Assembly (NCBI GenBank): GCA_020746995.1
Contig: JAGPXD010000006.1
Coordinates: 2,728,001 to 2,792,000 of the forward strand
Length of the DNA: 64,000 nt
Origin: Plectosphaerella cucumerina
Lineage: Eukaryota > Ascomycota > Sordariomycetes > Glomerellales > Plectosphaerellaceae
Reading direction: 5' to 3'
The notes beneath the pieces were generated by a model, which saw nothing but the letters and a program-made list of their open reading frames with translations, had not been told where the DNA came from and did no database searches. Shown here piece after piece: positions 45,673-57,663 of the stretch. Each line of letters opens with the position of its first letter. Position 1 is the stretch's first letter. Position numbers and translations under genes: made by a program.

Positions 45673-46370
45673 TACCGATGCGGGATCAGTGCGGGAACAT
45701 GAACAATTGGGCGAGACCGTGTCGTCATGTATAGATGCATGGGGGTAACAGGAGGGGATGGGAGCGGCATCCGTCACGGTCCTTGTTTTCCTCGGAGATG
45801 TAATGTTGATGATTCAAAGACACCAAGCAAGCAAGCCAGCTAAGAAACATGGCAAAATAACATTCCTTGACTACCACTTTCAATTGTCGCCCTCGACCTT
45901 CTCTGCATCCAGTGACTTGTCGCCTTCTTTTTGCACCGGTAGAGATGTGGCCAACTCAGGCGGCATTGATCCTGTGGTGCATGAAATGCCATGTTCCTGA
46001 TTCAATGTGCTGACATTCGCATACAAAGGAGGTTGGCAGTCTTGGCCACTGTCGATATGGTTTGGGAGTAGCGCAGCCGACAAATGTGCCTTTGTACACT
46101 CCGCCCGTTAGCTGAAAGACAGGTTGAGTAAGGTATCTCAAGTACAACACCTCTATTGTTCGAACATGAACCTCACTTTCAACACAAATGGACTTGAACT
46201 TCTACTCGGCCAGTGTATGTTTGACAGCCAGTACATGTCGGAGATGACTTCATCTCTATATATCAACGGCATGTTCCCACCGACTTATTCGTCCCGACAA
46301 ACAGTCTCAACAGCAACCAAGAAACCCCACTACCACTTCAGGAGCTATTCCAAGTCATCAATCCTCAGAT
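45673..46370. other. Intergenic region, no gene seen
   Basis: 3' region of the repeat protein gene and promoter of the next gene; no other signal found. Confidence 0.6.
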
Positions 46371-46997
46371 ATGTCTTCCCCTCCTCCTCCTAACAACACC
46401 CTTGAATGGGCCCAGGCTCAGGCCAAGCGCCAGGCACAGATGCAGAAGCAGACGCAGGCTCTTGGAACGTCCACTCTTCGACGCAATGCCTCCAACTCCA
46501 GCTCTCCCCGCCAGTCTCCTGTGCTGAAGTCAAGCAGCTCGGGCCAGTTCCAGAAGGAATATGTTTCCTTCCCCGCCCTCTCAGACTCCGGCTCTGAGCC
46601 GTCGAACAAAGATGAGCAAGGTACGTCCTCGCCTCCGAAGTCCCGCTCCCCTAGCCCACCAGGCCAGGAGTTCCAGGACTCTCGTCCCCGCCAACTCATG
46701 AAGTCTTTCGGCAACCTTTTCCAGCGAAAGGTCCGTCGCGATGAACGTCCCAAGTCGGACATTTATCCCCGTGAAAGGCTCTATAGCCTCATGGACATGC
46801 CCCGTCGCGGCTCTGACATAGGCCGCGCCGAGGGTCCCCGTGGAGAGGATGAGCGAAGGACCGTGAGTGATCCTCAGCGCCCAATGTCTCGGAACTCCAT
46901 ACAATTGACGCGCGAAACTGCCACCGCGGTGCCCACCAGCCCGGTGCGCCAGAAGACCAAGGAGCGGACCGTTGACTATCTTCGCCGTCATCTGTGA
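46371..46997 (+). CDS. Basic Ser/Arg-rich protein of unknown function
   Basis: An intronless 208-residue frame starting SSPPPPNNTLEWAQAQAKR. Features are a Gln/Ala helix (QAKRQAQMQKQTQAL), many Ser-Pro sites (SPRQSPVLKSSSSG, SRSPSPPGQ), a short core RQLMKSFGNLFQRKVRRDER and a repeat of SPVRQKTKERTVDYLRRHL type at the end. No membrane segment or signal peptide. It looks like a disordered phosphoprotein; no family recognised. Coding status rests on frame length and coherent composition. Confidence 0.65.
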   Translation: MSSPPPPNNTLEWAQAQAKRQAQMQKQTQALGTSTLRRNASNSSSPRQSPVLKSSSSGQFQKEYVSFPALSDSGSEPSNKDEQGTSSPPKSRSPSPPGQEFQDSRPRQLMKSFGNLFQRKVRRDERPKSDIYPRERLYSLMDMPRRGSDIGRAEGPRGEDERRTVSDPQRPMSRNSIQLTRETATAVPTSPVRQKTKERTVDYLRRHL

Positions 46998-47285
46998 AAG
47001 GCTCTCATGAACTTTCGGCTCAGGATAACACTGACTTGAGAGTGAGATAGGTTGGCTCTACAGGCCATATTTTCCTAGCGTTCGGGGTCATTTGAAGACA
47101 TTTTGGGGATCGTTGGTACGCGTTGTCAAATTGGCATACAGGGGAAAACGAAAGACTGACTAGACAAACACATTGCGAGGGCGACATGGAACACGACATG
47201 CAACACTGATTTTGACTTAGTATTGAGAGCATTCCCATTCAAGAAGTAACCCGGTGACACCTCCGTGATATGCTCAATCGTTAGC

Positions 47286-48734
47286 CTAAAGGCACTGGGA
47301 GTACCAGTCGTTCTGCTTCTGGCAGGTGTAAGGGCTCTGGCAGACAGTCGGTCCGGTCCAGTTCAGTCCACCGCATTGGCCCCACCTGGCCTGCTGAGGA
47401 CCTCCGGGAGTAGCCGTCGTCGTGGGACGGGCAGAGCTGGTGGTAAGAGTAGTAGGCGCCGCGGTGGTGGCAGGAGTGGTGGTGACGGGAGGCGCCGCGG
47501 TAGTGGTCGGGACAGTTCCGGTGGCAGCGGCAGCCAGAACCGAAGACACGGAGGTCCAGGCGGGCTTCTTGTTGTAGTTGACATCGTACAGAAGGGCATC
47601 TCCCTGGCCGGAGAAGGTCTGAGGGACCCAACTATATTTGTCCGTGAAGCCCCAAATCGTCACACCCACGCAACTGTCGACGTCGATGCACGAGCCGACC
47701 ACGGCAGCGTAGTTGTTTCCCTGAGTGACCAGGGCGGCGGCCGAGGGGGGAAGGCTGGAGTGGCGGATGTCGACTTCGGTGTAAGCCACCTCGACGCCGA
47801 GTGCGGTGAAGCGGCGGAGGGTCGTGGCGAGCTGGCTACGGCTGGGAACGGAGCCGACGATCAGGTGGCCCTGGAAGCCAACTCCATCGATGGGAGCGCC
47901 AGCATCCTGGATGATACGGACGACTTCGAGCGTTCTTGTTGTCTTGGCGCCGTTGTACTCGAGGTTGTAGTCGTTGTAGTATCTAGAAAGGACCAGGTTA
48001 GCTTGGTGCCAATAGCTGTGAAGAGCACAGAAAAGGGGCTTACAGCTTGGTGTCGGGATCAGCAGCCCGGGTGGCAATGAAGGAGATGGGGAGATAGTCG
48101 GTGCCGAGGACCTGGTAGAAGACGCTGTTGCGCCAGTTTCCGCTGTCATCTAGGGGTTCATGTGATTAGAAGGAGGCCCTGGGAGAAGGATTGGCGGCCA
48201 CTCACCGGCAGCCTCGTTGACAACATCCCAGTGGGCACACTGCCCCTTGTAATGAGTGACAACGTTCTGAATGTGCGTCTCAATGACGTCTGTCAGAGTT
48301 TCGCGGGTCCATGTGCCAGTCGCCACCCAGTTGGGCAGCTGGGAGTGCCATGTGAGGGTGTGGCAACGCAGGATCTGTCCGTTCTGCTTGGCAAAGTTTG
48401 GGACCTAATGCATAGAGAGATCCGTCAGATCGTGCTCGAGAAACGTCAAAGTGCCTGTCTCCTTGTTGGCCGGACTCACAATGTCACCCTGGGTGTAGGA
48501 GAAGACGCCAGGCTGGGGGCCAGTGCTCTGCCACTTCTGGCCGTTCTCGGGAACGACCTGGCCAAACTCGGCGGTGTCCTGTAGAAGGGCACGGTACTGG
48601 GCGTCAGAGTTGACGTAGCGCTCATCAACAGTGGTACCGAAGTACTCAAGGCCCGCGGCAACGGCCAGGCTGTGAAGCTGGGCCGAAGCGACGCTAGAGC
48701 CGAGGAGAACGGCGATGATTGCCTTGGCGAACAT
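47286..48734 (-). CDS. GH10 endo-1,4-beta-xylanase with C-terminal CBM1
   Basis: Four exons (48734-48480, 48404-48206, 48149-48044, 47982-47286) give 418 residues. Order of parts: signal peptide MFAKAIIAVLLGSSVASA; GH10 barrel from LHSLAVAAGLEYFGTTVD with the acid/base Glu in WDVVNEA and the nucleophile Glu in VAYTEVDIR; a Thr/Ala/Pro linker; and a fungal cellulose-binding module QARWGQCGGLNWTGPTVC...YSQCL at the end with its conserved Cys and aromatic residues. Family knowledge: secreted xylanase cutting internal beta-1,4-xylosyl bonds, targeted to cellulose-bound xylan by CBM1. A TATA box lies about 95 bp upstream. The gene lies 6-12 kb from a CE1 esterase and cellobiose dehydrogenase that act on the same material. 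Confidence 0.96.
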
Positions 48735-48826
48735 GACGTCCTGCTGTGTGGTAGGATGCAATATTGGCTGTACCAAACTTTGGTTGATCTCTCCCCTCAA
48801 CCTGCCGGAGGACTGGGCTACGGACC

Positions 48827-48835
48827 TATATATTA
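48827..48835 (-). promoter_or_regulatory. TATA box of the xylanase gene
   Basis: TAATATATA on the minus strand, about 95 bp before the ATG at 48734. Confidence 0.6.
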
Positions 48836-50476
48836 TGGCAACTGGGCCACTGTGAGCACATTAAAGAGTTGCATCCGCGAACCCGGATGACGACAGCCAC
48901 CCCTTGTCTGGGCTGTCGGGGTAGACATCTCGGGCCATGTCCATATTCAATGCGGAACTTCTTCGCCGGCTCAAGGTCTTCGCGGCAGGACGGGACTGCT
49001 GCTGTTGGGGGTTGGTTGCCAAGAAGAAGATTGCGCAGCGGTGGGCCGATCAAGGACAATGTCGAAATGGTCGGCCTGTTGAGTCCCTGTGCGCCAAGCA
49101 AGGCCATGGAGGGGACCTAATCTAGCTGCCTCCGAAGCCTGCCTCCGGTGAGTGGGCTTCGCCCGCCGTCCTTGACGCATGCATTTGTTTGGCTGCACGT
49201 TGTTTGTCGGTAGCAGAGGCGGAAGACAGATCAGGCCTGATGTAGAAGTCAGGAAGATGGTCCTCCACGGCCCCAGGTGCAGGGCCCACCAGGGTTTTAG
49301 GCTGAATGCTGGCGTTGGAGTGGTGCAATTGGCGCCAGGGTGCTGTGCCCCGGCTGCCAATGAGGGCGGCCAATGCCTGGAATGAAGCGGATGAACGTCC
49401 GATGAACCTGAAAGGGCAAGGTTGCCGATTGGGGTCGGCAAGACCCTGAAAGTCGGGCCCCTAAATGCCGGGCTGGACCGACCTGGCTCTCAACTTGGTT
49501 CGGTGATGATCCGGGGCTCCAGCTTGATGTTGTCGCGGTTCGGTTATGATTGCATCGGCCAGACAACAGATCTGACGGGTTCCATTCGATCAAGATTGGA
49601 ATGAAAATGAGAGAAACCATGGGCCGATAGGCGGCTGTTGTGTTGTGCGAGCGAGCGAGCAAGCCAGTCCGTCATTAAAGCCAGAGCGGGTTTGGCCGTC
49701 CGACGGATTCTTTATCCGACCAGAACCCGGGATATCGGCAGTTCAAGAACTTAGGGCCCTGTCCACTCAATCTAATCGGCTTCAGGTAGAAGAGTTCCAT
49801 ACTGGTCCCTGCTGCGGAGTAGCTGCACAGCCCGGCTGGCCCCTCGCCCGACGTACCAGCCAGCTCTTCACCGGCGAAATTTTGTGTGCTGTGCCATTTC
49901 TTGTACAAATAACAGTAGTCCAGATACCTAAGCTTGAACTCTGTTATCGAGTTTGGGGCGAAAATACTTCGCATTGTACAGGTCGGGGACAAGACGGCTC
50001 TCAGGGGTACAGTGCGGCCCCCTTAAACCTGGACGGCCCCGTATCATAGATGTCGTTGGCGGATGCCGAGGGAGTCGCTGATGGATGGACGTATGCAGGC
50101 TGCTTGGTGAGCGAAGGTTTTCCAGCTCAAGCTCTTACAATAAACCCCAATCCGCTGCCCGTCCGACACGGTTTTGGTAGCTGGTTGTACAACCCGTGTC
50201 TGTCCGCGGCCTTCCCCATCCACGTCCGATCCTCCACCAACAGTGTGGATCCGCGCCCCGATGACAACCCGCCGGGCTTCCGGCCTCATGCTCGGGGGTC
50301 CGAATCGCCACAGCCTCGCTTTTCTTTAAAATGACTAGACTGGCTGAGAAGCTAGAGTTTGAGCTAGAATCACTTTCAGCTACATACCGAAAACACTCCT
50401 CACCTTACCCATCTACTTTACTCCATCCCACAACACGGGTCTGAATTGTCCTTGCGAAGCACAGACAGCAGCAATC
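48836..50476. other. 1.6-kb divergent intergenic region
   Basis: Between xylanase and scytalone dehydratase starts. No supported gene. The stretch just before 50477 is CT/AC-rich, as usual for leaders. Confidence 0.6.
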
Positions 50477-51176
50477 ATGATGTGGTCTAAGAATGACGGG
50501 AAGATCACCTTCGATGGTAAGCTCGTGCCTTTGATTAGCTCTCGAACCGTACATACTCATGCGGCACAGATTACCTGGGTCTCACGGCGGCCTGTTTCGA
50601 ATGGGCAGAGAGCTACGACTCGAAGGACTGGGCGAGGCTGGAAAGGTGCATCGCCCCAGAGCTACGGGTAGGTCAAAAAGAGCCTCATTACTCATCTCAA
50701 GCAGCTGATCCGTCGCACAGATTGACTACAGGTCGTTCCTCAACAAGCTTTGGGAGGCAATGCCGGCAGCCGACTTCATCGCCATGATCTCCTCCCCTAC
50801 AGTTCTGGGTGACCCGCTGCTCCGAACACAGCACTTCATCGGCGGCACTCGCTGGGAGAAGATCTCCGAGACTGAGGTCATCGGCCATCATCAGCTCCGC
50901 GTACCCCACCAGAGATTCAGCGACGCCACCATGACAGAGGTGGTCATCAAGGGGCATGCCCACAGCTACAACATGCACTGGTACCGCAAGATCGACGGAG
51001 TGTGGAAGTTTGCCGGGCTGGCCCCGGACATTCGGTGGGGCGAGTATGACTTTGACAAGGTGTTTGCGAGTGGAAGGGACGACTTCGGCGAGGGTGTCAA
51101 GGAGACAGTGGGCGTTCCCGAGAAGAAGGACATCGAGGTCACGCACAAAGAGGTGGCAATTGCCGTTCATGTCTAG
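50477..51176 (+). CDS. SCD1: Scytalone dehydratase (DHN-melanin pathway)
   Basis: Exons 50477-50516, 50570-50667 and 50721-51176 give 197 residues. The spliced protein reads KITFDDYLGLTAACFEWAES, YDSKDWARLERCIAPELR, IDYRSFLNKLWEAMP, LRTQHFIGGTRWEK, KGHAHSYNMHWYRKIDGVWK and FAGLAPDIRW, the hallmark sequence of the enzyme. The active-site Tyr and Asp (SYD, IDY), His (QHF, GHAHS) and Asn (YN) are all present. It dehydrates scytalone to 1,3,8-trihydroxynaphthalene and vermelone to 1,8-DHN, steps needed for wall melanin. The C-terminal tail past WGEYDFDKVF is longer than in the rice-blast enzyme. No polyketide synthase or naphthol reductase gene is in this window. It is convergent with the OPT transporter gene (121 bp apart). 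Confidence 0.97.
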
Positions 51177-51297
51177 GCGGAAGTCGAGGACCATGCTCAT
51201 CATCACTAAGTCAACTCGAAGTACCGTTAATTCAATGCAAATTCCGCTGAACGACCCAACCACGCGCGCGCTTCAACCATCGCTTACCACTCTCGCG

Positions 51298-54168
51298 TTA
51301 TATTCTGGGCCCGAGATACTCTCCCTCTTGCAGCTTCAGTCGTGTGCATGCTTGGGCCTCGCAGCCAGTAGGTTCAGGCTTGTTCCCAATCCACTCGATG
51401 TAAGCTCCGTGATAACTTACTGCAAAGAAGATGACCACGGCTGCTGTCGCGATACCGGTCGAAAGTGCCGCTGACAGGACGTAGTTGTACTTTCCCCAGA
51501 ACTCAAGATTACGACGTCGAATGTATTCCCACGAAATCCACCCCGGGATCACAGCGGGCCATACGTAGGCCAAGTTGTAAGGCGACCATATGTGGCCACC
51601 GCTGAAGATGACGACTGGGTGAATTCTCTTCAGCCAATGATCCGTAGAGAGTTTACTTATGCTGTAGTAATGCAGAACGGGGAAGAGAAGTCCCACTGGG
51701 AATGCCGCGAGCATCGCCGTGTATTGAGCCCCGGCACCCCAGACCTTGCGGGCTCCAAGAGATCCAAACAGGACGGCGGCTGTGAAGTAGCTCTGGACTC
51801 CAGGACATGTGAACTTGTCTTTTTGGTCCGGCTCGCAGATATCATCGATCTGGGTGATCTGGAAGTTCATGACGGCTGTGCATACAAAGGCCGACACCAG
51901 TGCTGTAGTTCGTTAGCGAGATCATTTTGCAATTGCTCATCAGGCTTTACAACTTACTGGCAATGACTTGGCACCAGAATGTCTGCCGAGGCGGGATCTT
52001 CAGGTAGTGTCCTAGCTTGAGATCGCTAGCGAACTCGAGAGCATGGGCGACTGTGACGTAGCCAAACCCTTTGAAGAAGTTCATCTGCTCAGGGCACGCC
52101 AGGAGTCAGCTTTCATCATGTTGCTCGAAGCATTTGATACGAATGCAGGGATAACATACGGCCAATGCGTTTCCAGGCTGCCAGGCGCCACCGATGAACT
52201 CGGCAAGCACATTGTACTCAACCTCGATCCCCGTCGTGGCATAGATGATGCCCGTTGGTATCGTGAACAACAAAGCCAGCGCAACGCCAAAGAAGACTGT
52301 GCCGACGCCAGTGTTTGTTGGCCAGCCAGCGACCGCGGCAATGCCAAGAGCAACTGCGACGACGTTCAGGGCCAGGTACCACCATTCGGGAACTTCTCGG
52401 TAGAATTTCATCATTCTGTGATGAACATCCACGGACAGCTCGGAACTTTCCACCTCTTTTTTGTTGCGAAGACTTCGGACCAGGGATCCGAAGCCAAGCT
52501 TGATGTCATTCCAATGGTACAGAGCGGCATAGGATATGACAGCGCTGTAGACAGCAAAGAAGAAGATGCTTCAAGGTATACCTATCAGCTAAAATGTTCA
52601 TGTCATCGCCATTGGGGGTGCTTACTAGTAAGTCAGAGACGAAGCAGCGATGAATACAGGGCTGTATTCTTGATACTTCTTCTCGTCCAAAAGGCCTCTC
52701 TCATCCAAGATTGCCGAGACGTTGTAGACGGTTGCATTGTGGTTGTACATCACGTTAGTGTTGATCGGAAGGTAGCCGGTGTTGTAAGTGTTTGTCCAGT
52801 ACATGGCAGCGATGGTGATGCCACCAAGCACGGCCCCGATGAACATGTTGAGAGTGACGTAGAATGGGACGACGAGCGGATCGACATAGTATGTAGCGAC
52901 GTTCCAATCAAAGGTGGCAAAAGGGTTGACACCGAGACCCTTTTTCAGCCCGGTGATGGCTGTCAGATTGAAGTTCGCCGGGCTGATCCACGCAAGCCAG
53001 TTGAACAACGCGAGGGCTGAGGCAATGTGCTGGGGGAACCAAAACCACACAAACATTGCTCCAAATGCGACGAGGAAGAACTTGAAGCGGGATGTGCTGT
53101 AAGTTCTCCCCATGGGTCCGGAGACTCCTGTGTTTTCATCTGGCCGGCGTTAGAGAGCTTTCGGGAAGGGTGACCTTGGAGGGGCGAATACCGTCATGAA
53201 GAGATTGGTTAATGGCCACGGTGACAAGGGATCTGGGCCAGATGCAGAAAGACGGGTAAACCAGGAATCTCTTTGCAAGTCCCGCAAGACCAAATCCCAT
53301 GAGATTCATAGAAAGCTAGAACTCTAGTGTTAGATGCGAGGAGAAAGGTTGGGTCAAGTATCTGACGTGGAAAAGAATACTCACCGCTAGACATATTTGG
53401 AATCCAAAAGACCCAGCAAATGGCAAGTTGAAGTATCTTTCCAGCCAGGTCGTGAAGACGATGTAGCGTGAGTGAGGTAGAGCTGTGGCGACGTTTGCCA
53501 TGATGGAGATGAGCATATGCTCCTTCTGGTTGAACCGGCCGGGGTTGATCTCGGACGGCATCCATCTTTCCCATGCTCTCCCGAGAGGAAACGATAGGAG
53601 CTGCACGACGGCCGCTCCGAGTCGGATGGATGGTTGGCGGACTGAGAAGAGCTGGTTGATGAAGCTCAAGATCACCACGAACAGCAAGCCAATGGTCCAC
53701 GCTCGAATAGTACCGGCGGGCAGGGACCTATCATCCTTGTTCTTGACCACGGCTCGGACCTCGGGATATGGCGAGTTGTTTGTGAGAAGGCATATCTCCG
53801 TCTTGATGACAGTCTCTGTCTCGAATTCGTTGTCGGGAATTGTGCTGTTGACGAAAGCTTGTAATCGAGAAATAGCCTCCGGGTTGAAGTTTGGGTCCTT
53901 GGAGTGAAAGTGCAGCAGACTTTCAGCGCGCTGTTGTTTTGTGAGCACATCAGGCAGACGTTTCCGGGCCTGGACGAACCTTTCTGGCATCCTCCCATGA
54001 TATTTGCTGTGCGTGCTCCTCGGCCTCGGCAGTCTCCTGGATTGTTGCGCGCAGCTTCCTTGATACCTCTTCCACAGAAGCTTTGGTTGAGTCAGACATT
54101 GACGTGACAATCGTTGTGACAACTCGAACATCGTGGTCGCCCAGATCTTCCTTGGAGGTGTTTGCCAT
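51298..54168 (-). CDS. OPT-family oligopeptide transporter
   Basis: Seven exons (54168-53980, 53930-53385, 53315-53192, 53127-52626, 52568-52160, 52087-51958, 51902-51298) sum to 834 residues, the usual length. Typical OPT features are INQLFSVRQPSI in the first membrane region, SFPLGRAWERWMP, FNQKEHMLISIMANV, the signature around FGLAGLAKRFLVYPSFCIWP, then TSRFKFFLVAF, and GVQSYFTAAVLFGSLGARKVWG near the end. It has about 14-16 hydrophobic segments. Family knowledge: proton-coupled import of small peptides, glutathione or metal-chelates. The first intron uses a weak donor GTTCGT and is the least certain; the others keep phase exactly. The N-terminus is a soluble acidic region. Confidence 0.93.
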
Positions 54169-54781
54169 GGCGGGCTTAATGGCACATGGAACGTCGGGCG
54201 TGGTGGCGAAACCGCTGCCAGACTGCTGCCTTCGTCGACTTTATTTTCTGTTCTCAAATTTCGCCACAGGCTCGATGGCTGACATCTCGCGATCTCCGCT
54301 TGTGGTGGCGCCGATGTCAGCAAGCCTTTGCAGCCACATGTTGGAGGGGGGTGGCTGTTCTCGTGTTCGTCTTACCGCTGCAAGTCGCGCATCTGTTCCA
54401 TTCTCTGCAAGCTACCCGTAGAGTAGAGATTGCGTACGATCATACATGTTCAATTGGGAATTTCACATGCGGTATTTGCCCTTCCTAGCGCTGACGGCTA
54501 TCATCTCGTCTGTCGTCATGTCTGGGCCGAAAGGCAGCAGGGGTTTCGAGACAAATGGACGTAAAAACGGGCTCCGTTGCTCATCTGGTACAATTTCCTG
54601 GCAAGCGGGAAGTCTAAGAGGTGATCAGCACTACATGTGATCATCCAGGCATGCCAGTGTAATCAAAGCGCCGGTGATCTCGTATTTGAAGCCTCGGGTA
54701 TGGCGTCCATGGTACAATCCATTACCCCTATGGTGTTTGGTCCGGCTTAGATGTCCTTATGCGACTGTCTCTGGAGATTGG

Positions 54782-55870
54782 TTACGCCTTCTTCCTGGGA
54801 ATACATGGGCCAGGGAGGGATTTTCGTGAGAAGCATCCCTCTCCAACGCAGTCAAGCTCAAAGAACCTCAGTACCTCGTCTGCTTGGTCCGGGATGTTGT
54901 GGTCGACGCCCTCGGCCAAGAAACCCTCGAAAAGACCCCTACGGCCGTACTCGTACTTTGTCCAGTTGGCCTGCGGCGTGTTCTCCTCCACCGACGTTGG
55001 CGTGTCCCCTGTGCGTAGAATCGTAGACCAAAGCTTGATCTGGTTGTGGTAGTTGGTAACATTGATGATGTCGTCCGCCAGGCCGTGGAGGATCTGCATC
55101 TTGGGCCGAGGACCAGTGTACTCGGGATATGCGTCGTGGACTAGTTCCGCCCATTCCTGGCCAGTTCGGTCAATCTGACCGGTGGCACACTCGTTGCTCC
55201 AGACGGCGTATCCGTCGCCAGCGTAGCCTGTCAAATTCTGAGTCAGTTTCTTTGTTTAATAACTGTCTTGAGAGCTGTCGGGAGTCGACGGGAGTCATGC
55301 CACGTGGTATGCGAGCATGAGTAACTCCCGACACAGCCTGATGGGGTAATGAACAACTCGGCAGGTAGACTTGCAGCCAAAAGGAACTCCCGCAAATGAG
55401 GAGCCGGCGGCGAAGAGCTCCGGATACGAGCCGATCAGGACGTTGGTCATCATGGCGCCAGAGCTGATGCCTGTGACGAAGACCCGATCGGCGTCGACAT
55501 CGTAGTTGGCCAGGGTCCATCGCACCATGCTCGCGATTCCGAGCGAGTCGCCTCCGGCGTCGTGGTGAAGCGTCTGAGTGGAGGAGACATCCCAACAGTG
55601 GTCAGCAACCCACGGCGACGATGGATAGATGGTGATGAATCCGAGCTCATCAGCTAAAGGCCGGTAGGGCTTCCAGTCAAAGGCATTCTGGGCTGTACCG
55701 TGGCACCAGTGAGGATACACCAGGAGGGGAGCCGATGACCGAACGTTGTCGGGGACGTAAAGGTGGAAGGACACGTTCGTAGGGTTGGGGCCGAAGGACG
55801 TGATCTGCTGGAGCTCTGCAGCAGAGACGACAGCTGCTAGGCCTTTAAGGAGCAAAAGAAGCCGAGACAT
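54782..55870 (-). CDS. CE1-type acetylxylan/feruloyl esterase interrupted by an insertion
   Basis: Secreted esterase with a signal peptide MSRLLLLLKGLAAVVSAAE. The alpha/beta-hydrolase core has PHWCHGTAQNAFDW (oxyanion side) and GISSGAMM with nucleophile Ser about 136. Asp (HGLADDIINV) and His (GVDHNIPD) lie in the second part. The enzyme would remove acetyl or feruloyl groups from xylan. The two halves are separated right after FAGVPFGC: about 150 bp containing a hairpin element lie before YAGDGYAVWSNEC, where the family normally runs on directly. Two in-frame splices are possible: intron 55228-55332 with a donor in the element (327 residues), or 55238-55357, which removes the element whole but uses a weak donor. 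Both leave extra residues, so activity may be impaired. Confidence 0.85.
55273..55338. mobile_element. MITE-like inverted-repeat element, copy 2
   Basis: A 66-bp hairpin inside the esterase gene. Read from the right end it starts GGCTGTGTCGGGAGT, the same terminal motif as the 32.04-kb element; the left end is AGCTGTCGGGAGT (2 bp missing). The centre carries CCACGTGG, as in copy 1, with TCATGC/GCATGA inverted arms. The shared ends and core imply one family, shorter here. Confidence 0.65.
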
Positions 55871-55947
55871 GATGATTGACTTGCGGTCGGAGCCTACCTA
55901 GGTACGTCGGATCATCCACAGCAACGGGTCATTGAGGCTCAGATTGC

Positions 55948-55954
55948 TTTTATA
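55948..55954 (-). promoter_or_regulatory. TATA box of the esterase gene
   Basis: TATAAAA on the minus strand about 80 bp upstream of the ATG at 55870. Confidence 0.55.
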
Positions 55955-57430
55955 CCGCCAAGGGCCTTGAATCTACCCCGCGATGCACTCTGCGCCTCCG
56001 CATTTTCTGAAGCGGTGGAAATCTTGGAAACCAGTTGGTGGTGTTCCGTTGTTCCGGGGACAGCGGGTTGTCGACATCCATTGCCAAATTCTACCAATTG
56101 TCCATGGAGCTTCCAAGGTCCGTACCCAAAGAGGCTAAGAAGCGACAAGTTCGGGGCTGGCCAGGTCGATCGTCGGAGCAGGACCTGCAGTTTGACGTCG
56201 CACTGCGAGTGGGGAGAAGGGGCCAATAGGTGCCGTCCAGACAGGTTTCTTTTCCAAGAAGCATTCCAGGAAATTCGGCAAGACGGCAGAGAACATGGAG
56301 GCTTGAAGAGCCTGAAGTTCTATGTGCTTGCTGGCAGCAACTGGCAGCCCATCTCAGCGAGACGGATGCTGGGTCTCGGGGTTGACCCTGGAAGGCCTGG
56401 GACTGAACAGTGGGATGTCGGGTGGGTGGCGTGGTACTTGTACGATTCAACCCCCCACGTCCTACTGGCCCGGAGATGGTCACTTCACAGCAATTTCGTC
56501 GACAGGCGTGATACTATGGCCAGCAGGACCACACCGGCACGTTTTTCCGTCTAGCGCTGGCCAGATTCGTCATGTTTTCAATGCACACAGCGCAGTCCAC
56601 GTGCTGTCAGTGAGGCTCAAGACGACGCTACGAGGGCTGGAGGGAGCCTGGGAGGGGTGGCACACGTCACGGCAGATGTGGCCCCCTGTGCTGAGTTTCT
56701 CCGAATGACCATAAAAGGCTTGCTGATTGGGCAAAGGTGGTCATCTTTCCAGTTCTCGAAACGCATGATTATGGGGGCGTCTCCTTGTTAATCTGGCTTC
56801 GATCAAGACGGGACATTGGGCCAGTTCCAAGGATCTCGGTGGTTAATGTATTTGAAACAAGCGCCCGCTATCGCCCCCATCAGGGCCGACTGCTGGCAGT
56901 GCTGGCAGATCCATCGCCCCGCCAAACGCCGCCGCCGTGCTCTGACTTCGAAATCTCAGGGCCCGGTACAGCATCAGGGTCAGGTCATCGCAAGATACAC
57001 CCCGTCGCCCATAGCGGTTCCGCACCAAAGACCTTGAATCTAAGATGCACAACGAGGAGTTACAAGATCGGGGCACGAGAAGAAACACATAAGTTCATGG
57101 CTTCTTTGGCCATCCAAACTTCATCTCGCCATGGCCTGATGGTAAACCATGTGGCATGTGGGGGTACCCCGGCTCCGACCCGTGCGCGGCCCCGAGACCT
57201 CTTTGCGCGAAACAGGAGAGACCGTCTGGATGGATCCAAAGATAGGAGACCTGGTATTCGGGGAAAAGATGCAAGTTTTTCGCCTACTCCGATGACAAGG
57301 GTCTCTAGGGGGCGAGGCCTGCCATCGGCAACAATGCCGAAAGGGATGAACATTGACCCCAGCAACCTGTCCTAGCTTGTGGATTTCCGGCAGTCGGGGG
57401 CGATCTTGCTTGCCCGGCAAGGTAAACATG

Positions 57431-57437
57431 TATATAT
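57431..57437 (+). promoter_or_regulatory. TATA-like box of the cellobiose dehydrogenase gene
   Basis: TATATAT about 230 bp before the ATG at 57664, leaving room for a long CT-rich leader. Confidence 0.4.
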
Positions 57438-57663
57438 CACCCTCCCGACGATGCCTCTCGCCAAGATCTCGAGTCCTCTCAGCTTCATCGACCTTCAGGC
57501 TCGTCACTTTCTTTTCCTTCCATCACCTTCTTTTCTACCTGTCAGCAGTGCTGGCATCCAGTCTTTTTCTCATTCACTCAGCTGAACATCTCCGCTGCAT
57601 CAGACAGTCGGTTTCTTTCCTGCCACTCCCGGATCTTTCTCCATTTACATTCTTTCGATCAAC

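Larger units (their letters stand above)
55871..57663. other. 1.8-kb divergent intergenic region
   Basis: Between esterase and cellobiose dehydrogenase starts; no supported gene. The final 200 bp are rich in CT runs. Confidence 0.6.
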
